A stretch of 64,000 bases of DNA, from the NCBI GenBank assembly GCA_016841325.1, contig JAENZJ010000002.1, positions 1 to 64,000 of the forward strand, read 5' to 3'. The notes under the pieces are model-generated. The model worked only from the letters and a program-made list of their open reading frames with translations. It made no database searches and had not been told where the DNA came from. Made by a program: the position numbers and the translations under genes. Source of the stretch: Thermincola carboxydiphila (GTDB lineage Bacteria; Bacillota; Thermincolia; Thermincolales; UBA2595). This document shows, piece by piece, positions 37,276-45,305 of this stretch (the first letter of the stretch is position 1; each line of letters opens with the position of its first letter).

Positions 37276-38506
37276 AAGGTCACAATTAATATTTGGTGTT
37301 ATCGTAATGGTATTTGGAATCGGCCTGATGTCGGTCCCCCTGGTGAGATTAATTCCGGCAGTACAGCAGGCATCCACGATACCATTTCTGGACAGGTTCT
37401 CTTCCAGCGGGTTTGAACAGGAACTTAAAGCCGGAGAGTATGTGACCGTGGTCGATGAAAAGACCGGAGAGGTTCTGGATATGACCGGCAGGGTAGTATA
37501 TGCCGGAGATGAATTCATCAATGAAAATAATGAACAGTACAGAGTAACAAGGGTCAGGGGTGACCGGGCCTTTGCCAGAAAGACCGGAGTTGCGAACGAT
37601 ATAGTATATAAAGAGGAATGGGATACAGCCCCGGCTGCAGGGATTGGCGGCGCCGGGGACAATGGAAAAGCCCAGATAGCGATTTACCATACCCATACAG
37701 ACGAATCCTATGTCCCTACTGACGGAACTGAAAGCAAGCCCGCCGAGGGCGGGATACTCAAAGTAGGCAGCAGCCTGGCAGAAAGACTGAAGGCCAAAGG
37801 CATTACTGTTCTTGATGATAAGACACCCCATGAGCCTCATGATGCCAATGCTTATCACAGGTCCAGGAAGACCGCTGTCAGGCTTCTCAAAGACAACCCG
37901 GTGGCCCTGTTGGATGTCCACAGGGATGGGGTTCCTGACCCTGATTTCTATAAAGAAACTGTCGAGGGTGAAGATGTTACCAAAATCAGGATGGTTGTCG
38001 GGAGGCAAAACCCCAAGATGGCTACCAACCTGCAGTTCGCTAAAGATATCAAGGCATATATGGACAGACACAAACCCGGACTTATTAAGGGGATTTTCAT
38101 TGGCAAGGGAAACTACAACCAGGACCTGGGGCCAAGGACAATACTGCTTGAAGTAGGCACACATACAAATGACCGGCAAAGAGCTGAGGAGGGTGCCGCC
38201 CTGTTTGCAGATGCCTTTCCCAATGTGCTTAATTTAAAACCTGCCGCTGAAGGAGGCGGAGCCGGGGGGATAACCACTCCCGGAGAAACTCCAGGTCAGT
38301 CGGGAAGTGCCTGGTCGACCCTGGGATGGATAGTAGGGATAGTACTTGCAGCAGGTGCAATATTCCTGTTTGTCAGCACCGGAAGTATCAAGGGTGTCAG
38401 GAGTAAGCTGGGTGAATTAAGAAAAACTGAATTTGCCAACTTCTTTGGGCTCAGGAAAACAACCGGAGAGGACCAGGGAAAAAACAAGAAAGATAAGGAT
38501 GAATAG
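37268..38506 (+). CDS. spoIIP: Stage II sporulation protein P
   Basis: Cell-wall amidase/endopeptidase that, with SpoIID and SpoIIM, dissolves septal peptidoglycan for engulfment. N-terminal anchor (about 8-28), a 100-residue linker with VTVVDEKTGEVLDMTGR, then the amidase-3-like domain (about 130-320) with zinc-site AIYHTHTDESY, LLDVHRDGVPD and LLEVGTHTND. Unusually a second hydrophobic segment (about 352-372) and a basic cytoplasmic-type tail follow. ATG at 37268 sits eight bases after GAGGCGGG; a GTG start at 37259 would overlap the site. Confidence 0.9.
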   Translation: MNRRSQLIFGVIVMVFGIGLMSVPLVRLIPAVQQASTIPFLDRFSSSGFEQELKAGEYVTVVDEKTGEVLDMTGRVVYAGDEFINENNEQYRVTRVRGDRAFARKTGVANDIVYKEEWDTAPAAGIGGAGDNGKAQIAIYHTHTDESYVPTDGTESKPAEGGILKVGSSLAERLKAKGITVLDDKTPHEPHDANAYHRSRKTAVRLLKDNPVALLDVHRDGVPDPDFYKETVEGEDVTKIRMVVGRQNPKMATNLQFAKDIKAYMDRHKPGLIKGIFIGKGNYNQDLGPRTILLEVGTHTNDRQRAEEGAALFADAFPNVLNLKPAAEGGGAGGITTPGETPGQSGSAWSTLGWIVGIVLAAGAIFLFVSTGSIKGVRSKLGELRKTEFANFFGLRKTTGEDQGKNKKDKDE

Positions 38507-38532
38507 GTTATGATACACGGGGGTATAACCGG

Positions 38533-39426
38533 ATGAATGAATATGGCATGACTATTGGTCTGGGGGTACTCATGGGAACTCTGGCCAGGGCGTATATGTT
38601 AAGGTCTGACTATCGCCAGTATCCGGGTTACCCCCATGGTTATGTAACCCATTTATCCCTTGGTTTCATTGCAGCAGCTTTGGGGTCGGTAGCCCTACCA
38701 GCAATTGCAGAAAAGGAATTTGCCGCAGTCACGTTTCTGGCTTTGGCGGGACAACAGTTCCGGGAAGTGCGGAACATGGAACGCGAGAGCCTGGCAGCAC
38801 TGGAAGTAGCAGAGCTTGTACCAAGAGGACATGATTACATCGAAGGAATAGCCAGGGTATTTGAGGCAAGAAATTATCTCGTCATACTGACTGCACTTGC
38901 GTCAAGTTCAGCTAATTATATTACCGGCCGGCCCCTGTTATCTATATTTGTAGGAATTGTTTTTACTTTAATATCAGGTATCCTGATGCGCGGCAGGGTT
39001 ATTGCAAACATTGCCGAGGTGAAGGCAGGGAAACTGAATTTTAAGGGAGCCCTTCTCATGGTTGATGAGATTGATATTATGAATATCGGTCTGCCGGCGA
39101 TGAGGGAAAAGATCCTGACTGACGGACTCGGTGTTGTCATCCATCCCAAAGATGACAATGCCAGGTCAACCCTTCACAATATGGGGCAGCGCCAGGCAAT
39201 AGCCCATGTAGCCACCACTATCCTGGGGACCAAAAAGGATATTGACACACCTGAATTTACGCCTATGGTCAGGAAGAATATAGATACCGGCGCTATTGCC
39301 CTTTTTTGTGTACCTGCTGAAAAGGATATAGACAGCCTGGTGGCAGCAGTAGAAAGGGTTCCGGTCCTGGAAAGTGCCAGGAGGGCGCCGTTAAAAACAA
39401 AGGCCGGCAGAATTGCCGCAGATTGA
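38533..39426 (+). CDS. YIEGIA-family sporulation membrane protein
   Basis: A 297-residue protein with an N-terminal helix, a hydrophobic pair of helices around 120-165, and the literal family signature YIEGIA near residue 102. Related proteins (YphB of Bacillus) are conserved in spore formers and are part of a mother-cell/forespore complex, as known for the family. ATG behind GGGGGTATAACC, 26 bases after spoIIP. The C-terminal domain is soluble. Its partner gene starts after 10 bases. Confidence 0.85.
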   Translation: MNEYGMTIGLGVLMGTLARAYMLRSDYRQYPGYPHGYVTHLSLGFIAAALGSVALPAIAEKEFAAVTFLALAGQQFREVRNMERESLAALEVAELVPRGHDYIEGIARVFEARNYLVILTALASSSANYITGRPLLSIFVGIVFTLISGILMRGRVIANIAEVKAGKLNFKGALLMVDEIDIMNIGLPAMREKILTDGLGVVIHPKDDNARSTLHNMGQRQAIAHVATTILGTKKDIDTPEFTPMVRKNIDTGAIALFCVPAEKDIDSLVAAVERVPVLESARRAPLKTKAGRIAAD

Positions 39427-39436
39427 GGGGACCTCT

Positions 39437-39619
39437 ATGAGCGCTGAAGAACTTGTAGCTGTGGTTACTATAAATAAGGATGCTGTCGGGGGTGATATCC
39501 CCATATTTTTTGCCGGTACCGAGGAAGAACAGGCCAGAATAGCAACAACCCTGGCCAAAGTTCTTAAAGGAATGGTTCATGATATCGGTAATGGCGCTTA
39601 TCTAATTGTAAAGCATTAA
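39437..39619 (+). CDS. Small partner (capping-complex subunit) of YIEGIA
   Basis: A 60-residue protein (VVTINKDAVGGDIPIFFAGT, EEQARIATTLAKVLKG, VHDIGNGAYLIV) in the position where YIEGIA loci encode a small capping subunit. ATG is chosen for GAGGGGACCTCT; the frame runs eight codons further upstream into YIEGIA without a site. Function is assigned from its neighbour and from the recalled family name, not shown experimentally here. Confidence 0.7.
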   Translation: MSAEELVAVVTINKDAVGGDIPIFFAGTEEEQARIATTLAKVLKGMVHDIGNGAYLIVKH

Positions 39620-39640
39620 AAAATCCTCCGGGAGGCAGAA

Positions 39641-40129
39641 ATGATAATCATTTACCACTGTTACGGGGGTGCCCATTCTTCGGTAACTGCGGCTGCCGTC
39701 CACCTTGGATGGCTGCCTACAGATCGTATTCCCGGATCAGATGAAATAATATCAATACCATACTTTGACAGGCCGGTAACACGTGACCACGGCAGGCTTC
39801 AGTTTATGGGGAATGATGAATTTGGCAATGAAATATATGTGATTGGAAGGCGTAATGCTGCCCGGGTCTTTGAAAATATGGCCATTGGGATGGCTCAGGT
39901 CTATGGCTTTTGCCCCCGAAAGCTTCTCCTGGTCAATGTTATGCCTTACGTAAACTGGAAGATGGTAGTCGGAGGTTTTACGTCCCGGAAACTTGGCCTT
40001 ACAGCTATCGGGAGACCGGTAGTCACCGCAGGAGTAAAATTTGCTTACTGGAAAATTGTGAGTCTGGTTAACCGCATCAAGGTGTGTACAGCCTCGGGAA
40101 ATACGGGGGAGCTGACTCAGATAAACTAA
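39641..40129 (+). CDS. DUF3189 family protein, copy 1
   Basis: A 162-residue protein starting MIIIYHCYGGAHSSVTAAAVHLG, the DUF3189 pattern of a short strand followed by a small-residue/His-Ser loop, and ending with a hydrophobic stretch. The loop resembles a P-loop or phosphatase nucleotide pocket, but it lacks GKS/T; function unknown. Conserved in spore-forming clostridia next to YIEGIA. ATG behind GGGAGGCAGAA. Ten bases to a paralogue. Confidence 0.75.
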   Translation: MIIIYHCYGGAHSSVTAAAVHLGWLPTDRIPGSDEIISIPYFDRPVTRDHGRLQFMGNDEFGNEIYVIGRRNAARVFENMAIGMAQVYGFCPRKLLLVNVMPYVNWKMVVGGFTSRKLGLTAIGRPVVTAGVKFAYWKIVSLVNRIKVCTASGNTGELTQIN

Positions 40130-40139
40130 GGGAGGAGAA

Positions 40140-40580
40140 ATGAAGGTATTTTTCATTTGCCGGTCAGGGCGCCATACTTCAGTAATTGCTGCATTCCTGT
40201 ACCTGGGAAGGCTGACCGGGACGAAAGTAAATATCGAAGAAATTTTCAGCCTCCCGGGCTTTGATGAGATAGACTTCAGGGAAACCGGAAGGCCGTTTTT
40301 TGCCGGGGCAAACAGCTCAGGAACTGAAGTTTATACAATGGGGGCATTATCTTATGGTAATATGTTAAAAAGAGCTGCAGATGAAGTGATAAAATTGTTA
40401 AACGGCAATAACACGAAGTGGCAGGTTATTGATACATCATCCTGTGTGAGCAGGTGGACAGTCTGGGGGTTAAGGGCCAAAAGACTGCACCTGGGGGTTT
40501 TGGCAAAGGTTTTATTCTTTTTAGGTGCAAGAAAGGAGATCATCCGGCTGGCAGGAGTGGTCAGGACAATAGACAATTAA
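40140..40580 (+). CDS. DUF3189 family protein, copy 2
   Basis: A 146-residue paralogue of the preceding gene: MKVFFICRSGRHTSVIAAFLYLG aligns with its N terminus (strand, then G-x-H-[ST]-S-V-x-A-A-x-x-x-L-G). Arg replaces Tyr-Gly in the loop. Two different copies in tandem suggest a heteromer. ATG behind GGGAGGAGAA. Ends before an AT-rich repeat tract. Confidence 0.72.
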   Translation: MKVFFICRSGRHTSVIAAFLYLGRLTGTKVNIEEIFSLPGFDEIDFRETGRPFFAGANSSGTEVYTMGALSYGNMLKRAADEVIKLLNGNNTKWQVIDTSSCVSRWTVWGLRAKRLHLGVLAKVLFFLGARKEIIRLAGVVRTIDN

Positions 40581-40757
40581 TAATTACAATTGAGGATTTG
40601 ACAATTGACCGATCGGTAACTAACAAAGCGCTTTTGGCGCTTTTTCTTGACTTCATGATGAACTTGGAGGATAATTACAATTGATAATTAACAATTAACA
40701 ATTTACAGTTGATAATGAAGAATTGATAAATGCAAGTTGACAATTGCGTTTGAAATA
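40571..40757 (+). repeat. AT-rich tract of degenerate ACAATTGA repeats
   Basis: About a dozen overlapping variants of (T)TGACAATTGA/TAATTAACAATT lie in this 199-base spacer, including two copies of TAATTACAATTGA (40580-40592 and 40672-40684). No gene is seen. A small terminator interrupts the tract. Confidence 0.6.
40625..40645 (+). terminator. Rho-independent terminator after the DUF3189 genes
   Basis: AAAGCGC-TTTTG-GCGCTTT followed by TT. Confidence 0.75.
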
Positions 40758-40779
40758 GAAGGGCTTGGGGTTGTGAAAT

Positions 40780-42102
40780 ATGGTGAATAATCAACAACCG
40801 GTTGTGGATGTGGTCAGGGCAGGCAGTATTGCAGATGAACTGGGAATAGAAAATGGTGACAGGCTGCTCACAATTAACGGCGTGCAGCCCGGGGACATGA
40901 TTGATTACAGGTTCTTGTGTGCAGATGACTACATTCAGATTGAAATAATGAAAAAAGATGGTGAGGTCTGGGACTGCGAAATAGAAAAGGATATTGATGA
41001 AGACCTGGGTATGGGCTTTGCCAGTGATACCTTTGACGGGATCAGGAAATGTGCCAACAGGTGTATTTTTTGTTTTGTGGACCAGATGCCGCCCGGTATG
41101 AGAGAAACCCTTTATGTCAAGGATGACGACTACAGGCTGTCATTTTTGTATGGTAATTTTATTACCCTGACTAACCTGACTGATAAGGATATGGAGAGGA
41201 TAATCAGGCTGAGGCTAAGCCCTCTCTATATATCGGTACACACCACCAATCCGGAGTTAAGGGAAAAAATGCTGGGGAGCAGAAATGCCGGTAAAGTAAT
41301 GCGCCAGATGTCTGTTCTGGCAGATGCGGGCATTGAAATACATGCCCAGGTTGTTCTCTGTCCGGGTATCAACGATGGTACAGAACTTGACAGGACCATC
41401 TCGGACCTGGCTTCATTATATCCCCAGGTAAAATCAGTGGCTATCGTCCCGGTAGGTCTGACCCGTTTTCGCCGGGGCCTGCCGGACCTGAGGAAATTTA
41501 CCCGGCAGGAAGCGGAAACTGTGATTACACATCTGAGTTGTATTAGGGAGAAGTTTCTTGCCAGGTATGGTGACCCACTCATTTATGCGGCAGATGAATT
41601 TTTTGTTTTGGCCGGGCAGGAATTTCCACCGGCAGAGTATTACCGGGATTTTCCCCAGACCGAAAACGGTGTGGGTCTGGTACGCCTGTTTTATGACAGT
41701 TTTGCTGAATACCAGGGGTTACTTCCGGCGGAACTGGTACAAAATAAAAGTATTGCCATAGTTACCGGGGAATCCGGAGGCTATGCGCTTAAACCGCTTG
41801 TCAACAGGCTGAATCAGGCCAGGAATCTGTACGTAAAGACCGTGAGTGCGGTCAATGGCTATTTTGGTGCAGATGTTACTGTTGCCGGGCTGTTGACAGG
41901 TCAGGATGTAATTAATGCCCTGAAGAGGGAGAAAACGCGTTTTGACCTGATTCTCCTGCCTTCGGTTATGTGTAAAAGAGATGAACCCGTTTTCCTTGAC
42001 GGCAGGACGCCGGAGGAACTGGAACGGGAACTGGGGGTTCGGGTGCGGGTAGTGGATACAGACCGGGGTGCAGAACACCTGATTAAGGAGATAATTGACT
42101 GA
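40780..42102 (+). CDS. PDZ/radical-SAM DUF512 protein
   Basis: A 440-residue protein of a family that usually precedes der. Order: PDZ-like domain (about 8-70; AGSIADELGIENGDRLLTIN), a cysteine cluster CxxxCxxC (C91, C95, C98) like the AdoMet-radical cluster, a barrel core with LYISVHTTNPELR and QVVLCPGINDG, and a DUF512 C-terminal domain with VTGESGGYALKPLV. Function not established; an iron-sulfur enzyme is inferred. ATG behind a weak AGAAGGGCTTGGGG. Twelve bases before der. Confidence 0.85.
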   Translation: MVNNQQPVVDVVRAGSIADELGIENGDRLLTINGVQPGDMIDYRFLCADDYIQIEIMKKDGEVWDCEIEKDIDEDLGMGFASDTFDGIRKCANRCIFCFVDQMPPGMRETLYVKDDDYRLSFLYGNFITLTNLTDKDMERIIRLRLSPLYISVHTTNPELREKMLGSRNAGKVMRQMSVLADAGIEIHAQVVLCPGINDGTELDRTISDLASLYPQVKSVAIVPVGLTRFRRGLPDLRKFTRQEAETVITHLSCIREKFLARYGDPLIYAADEFFVLAGQEFPPAEYYRDFPQTENGVGLVRLFYDSFAEYQGLLPAELVQNKSIAIVTGESGGYALKPLVNRLNQARNLYVKTVSAVNGYFGADVTVAGLLTGQDVINALKREKTRFDLILLPSVMCKRDEPVFLDGRTPEELERELGVRVRVVDTDRGAEHLIKEIID

Positions 42103-42114
42103 GGAGGTCCAGTT

Positions 42115-43446
42115 GTGGCAAAACCGATCGTAGCAATAGTGGGCAGGCCGAATGTAGGCAAATCCACACTCTTTAACAGAATAGCCAGCTCAGGCGGCAT
42201 GGTGGCAATTGTTGAAGATAAACCAGGGGTAACCCGGGACAGGCTTTACCGGGATGCTGAATGGCTGAACAGGGAGTTTACCCTTGTGGATACGGGAGGT
42301 GTCGAATTCCGGGATGTAACTGATACCATTTCACAGGGAGTGCACCTTCAGGCCAAATTGGCCATAGATGAGGCTGATGTTATTTTATTTGTTGTTGATG
42401 CCAGGGAAGGGCTGGTGCCTGTGGATGAGGAAGTGGCCCGGGTGCTGCGGAAAACCAACAAGCCCGTTATCCTTGCAGCCAACAAAGTTGAGGATTTTTC
42501 GTCAGGTTACAATATCTATGACTTCTATAAACTGGGGCTTGGTGAACCGGTAATGATATCGGCTGCCCATGGTAAGAATGTCGGTGACCTGCTGGACAGA
42601 GTAATCGAATTTTTCCCTGATTCCCCGGGATATGAGGATATTGATGAGGACGTCGTCAAAATCGCCGTAATCGGGCGTCCCAATGTGGGTAAATCTTCTA
42701 TAGTAAATTCGATCCTGGGAGTGGAACGGGTGATTGTCAGTGATGTTGCCGGGACTACCAGGGATGCCATTGATACATACTTTGAACAGGGCGATCAGAA
42801 ATATCTCCTCATTGACACGGCCGGAATGAGAAAAAAAGGCAGGATTAATGAACCCACGGAACGCTATAGTGTGATTCGGTCATTGAGGGCTGTTGACAGG
42901 TCTGATGTTGTCCTGATGGTCATTGACGCAACTGCGGGTGTTATTGAACAGGATAAGAAAATAGCCGGTTATGCCCATGAATCGGGGAGAGCTATAGTAA
43001 TTATTGTCAACAAATGGGATCTGGTGGAAAAGGATGATAAGACAGTCCTCAGGTATACAGAAGACATCAGGGAGAAACTTGGTTTTATGCAGTATGCCCC
43101 GATTGTCTTTGTTTCATCCCTGACCAGGAAACGGGTGCCGAGAATCCTTGAGCTGGTCGATTATGTTGCCGAACAGCATGCCATGAGAATTTCCACCAGC
43201 AACCTTAATGAATTGGTTCAGGAGGCTGTTTTACTTAATCCGCCTCCGTCAGATAAAGGCAAAAGGCTGAAGATACTTTATTGCACCCAGGCTTCGGTAA
43301 AGCCACCCACATTTATACTTTTTGTCAATGATACCGAACTGATGCACTTTTCTTACCTGAGATATCTGGAAAACCAGCTGCGGAGCAGTTATGGCTTTGA
43401 AGGTACCCCTGTCAGAATAGTTGTCAGGCAGCGAAAAGAAGATTAA
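42115..43446 (+). CDS. der: GTPase Der (EngA), 50S ribosome assembly
   Basis: Double-GTPase required for late 50S assembly. First G domain: [18 protein letters not shown]; second (from about residue 186): [22 protein letters not shown]; then the C-terminal KH-like domain. Length 443 is typical. GTG start behind GAGGAGGT. The G4 motif of domain 1 reads NKVED rather than the usual NKxD, consistent with common Der variation. Confidence 0.96.
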   Translation: MAKPIVAIVGRPNVGKSTLFNRIASSGGMVAIVEDKPGVTRDRLYRDAEWLNREFTLVDTGGVEFRDVTDTISQGVHLQAKLAIDEADVILFVVDAREGLVPVDEEVARVLRKTNKPVILAANKVEDFSSGYNIYDFYKLGLGEPVMISAAHGKNVGDLLDRVIEFFPDSPGYEDIDEDVVKIAVIGRPNVGKSSIVNSILGVERVIVSDVAGTTRDAIDTYFEQGDQKYLLIDTAGMRKKGRINEPTERYSVIRSLRAVDRSDVVLMVIDATAGVIEQDKKIAGYAHESGRAIVIIVNKWDLVEKDDKTVLRYTEDIREKLGFMQYAPIVFVSSLTRKRVPRILELVDYVAEQHAMRISTSNLNELVQEAVLLNPPPSDKGKRLKILYCTQASVKPPTFILFVNDTELMHFSYLRYLENQLRSSYGFEGTPVRIVVRQRKED

Positions 43447-43506
43447 CTATTATTGGCCATTAGTATGAGAATTACAGGTGATTATTGATGATATGGAGGG
43501 GAGTCA

Positions 43507-44097
43507 ATGAGCGGTTATGTGGCCATACTTGCCGGGTACCTGTTGGGGTCGGTGCCTTTTGGTTACCTGGTGAGCAAATATTGGAAGGGCATTAACATCC
43601 TGGAGCACGGCAGTGGAAATATCGGATTTACCAATGTGCTGCGGACCTTGGGGTGGCAGCCTGCCGCTGTTGTCCTAGCTGGAGACATCAGTAAAGGCGC
43701 CCTCGCCGCGTGGCTAGGACTATATACAGGTGGAGAAATCTTTGGAATTTTATGTGGCCTGGCTGCCTTAATAGGGCACAGTTTTTCTGTTTTTCTCAAA
43801 TTCCGGGGCGGTAAACTGGTCGCTTCCGGTTTTGGGGTTCTGCTGATGCTTGTTCCTGAAGTTGCCCTCACCGCACTGGCTGCATGGCTTGTGGCTGTGA
43901 TCCTGACCAGATACGTATCCCTGGCGTCTATAACGGCCAGTGTAGCCATGTTCCTGGCCATGTTCCTTTTTGACGAATCTGGTGCTATGAAGGTATTTGG
44001 CTCTATTGCCGCTGTTTTTGTTATTCTGAGGCACAGGGCTAATATAAGGAGACTCCTTCGGGGAGAGGAGAGTAAGATCAACCGAAAAAACAGGTGA
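43507..44097 (+). CDS. plsY: Glycerol-3-phosphate acyltransferase PlsY
   Basis: Membrane enzyme that acylates glycerol-3-phosphate with acyl-phosphate, the first step of phospholipid synthesis. Five helices; motif 1 SVPFGYLVSK, motif 2 GSGNIGFTNVLRTLG and motif 3 KFRGGKLVASGFG. Compared with the usual GSGNxGATN and FxGGKGVAT, the Ala and the second Gly/Thr are replaced (F, L, S). Length 196 is normal. ATG follows GGAGGGGAGTCA. The der-plsY-gpsA order is classical. Confidence 0.92.
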   Translation: MSGYVAILAGYLLGSVPFGYLVSKYWKGINILEHGSGNIGFTNVLRTLGWQPAAVVLAGDISKGALAAWLGLYTGGEIFGILCGLAALIGHSFSVFLKFRGGKLVASGFGVLLMLVPEVALTALAAWLVAVILTRYVSLASITASVAMFLAMFLFDESGAMKVFGSIAAVFVILRHRANIRRLLRGEESKINRKNR

Positions 44098-44130
44098 AAG
44101 ATTTTTTGGGTGTTAACGGGGAGGTAAAAA

Positions 44131-45165
44131 ATGGAGAGAGTAACCGTCTTCGGAGCCGGAAGCTGGGGTACAGCCCTGGCTGTACTGCTGGCCAGAAAAG
44201 ACCTGCAGGTAAAAATGTGGTCAGTGGAGAAACCGGTTGTGGAGGAAATGAACCGGAACAGGACTAATGAATCCTATCTTCCGGGAATTATCATCCCGGA
44301 TTCTGTTTCCGTTTATCATTCCATTGAAGAAGCGCTGGAGAAAGCGACTGTTATTGTGATGAGTGTCCCGTCACAGGCATTTCGTGACGTAGTCAGAAGA
44401 ATTCTCCCGTTTGTTTCCGGAACAGAGCTGATTGTAAATACCGCCAAGGGGATTGAGGAGACATCATTAAAGCGGCTTTCTGAAGTGTTCTATGAAGAGG
44501 CGGACAAGGATTTCCACAGCAATTATGTGGCCCTGTCAGGACCCAGCCATGCTGAAGAAGTGAGCCGGGAAATCCCGACCACTGTATCTGTTGCCGGCAT
44601 TGACAGGAATTATTGCGAACGGGCCCAGGACCTGTTTATGTCCCCCAGGTTCAGGGTATATACCAATCCGGACCTAGCCGGAGTAGAAATCGGAGGGGCT
44701 TTGAAGAATGTCATCGCTATTTGTACAGGCATTTCAGACGGGCTGGGGTTTGGTGACAATACCAAAGCAGCCCTGATGACCAGGGGCCTGGCCGAAATAT
44801 CACGTCTGGGTGCGGCCATGGGGGCAAATCCCCTTACTTTTGCAGGCCTTGCCGGGGTGGGGGACCTCGTTGTCACCTGTACCAGTATGCACAGCCGGAA
44901 CCGGAGATTCGGTATCGAAGTGGGTAAAGGCAAAACAGTTGAGGAAGCCCTGAAGACGGTGAGGATGGTAGTCGAAGGTTACCGGACCACCGGTGCGGCC
45001 TACCGCCTGGGTAAAAGTGCCGGGGTGACGATGCCTATTACCGAACAGGCCTATCATGTACTCTATGAGGGTGGGAATGCGGCTGAGTCTGTGTCCAGGT
45101 TAATGATGCGGGGTAAAAAACACGAAATGGAAGAGGTTGTCGGGACTGCTTACCCTGAATGGTAG
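44131..45165 (+). CDS. gpsA: NAD(P)-dependent glycerol-3-phosphate dehydrogenase
   Basis: Makes glycerol-3-phosphate from DHAP and feeds PlsY. The Rossmann loop GAGSWGTALA is at the N terminus; the catalytic Lys is in GGALKNVIAICTGISDG; RGLAEISRLG and GDLVVTCTS follow. Length 344. ATG behind GGGGAGGTAAAA, 33 bases after plsY. A strong shared terminator separates it from the convergent typA. Confidence 0.96.
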   Translation: MERVTVFGAGSWGTALAVLLARKDLQVKMWSVEKPVVEEMNRNRTNESYLPGIIIPDSVSVYHSIEEALEKATVIVMSVPSQAFRDVVRRILPFVSGTELIVNTAKGIEETSLKRLSEVFYEEADKDFHSNYVALSGPSHAEEVSREIPTTVSVAGIDRNYCERAQDLFMSPRFRVYTNPDLAGVEIGGALKNVIAICTGISDGLGFGDNTKAALMTRGLAEISRLGAAMGANPLTFAGLAGVGDLVVTCTSMHSRNRRFGIEVGKGKTVEEALKTVRMVVEGYRTTGAAYRLGKSAGVTMPITEQAYHVLYEGGNAAESVSRLMMRGKKHEMEEVVGTAYPEW

Positions 45166-45236
45166 TGGGTAGAGGCCAGCCAATAGATAATAGGGGGTAT
45201 CCCGCAAGTGTTTATAAATGGTTGCTGAAAGTACAG

Positions 45237-45305
45237 ACAGGGGTAGATGTGTCCCGAAGGGCGGAGATATAGCCCGCCTGAGGAACATATCTACCCCTGT
45301 TTTTT
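45237..45305 (+). terminator. Large terminator between convergent gpsA and typA
   Basis: ACAGGGGTAGATGTGT and ACATATCTACCCCTGT form a 16-bp stem with one G-U pair; the loop holds a second stem GGGCGG/CCCGCC. Six Ts follow on the + strand and overlap the typA stop codon. Clear for gpsA; on the minus strand the T tract is poor. Confidence 0.88.
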
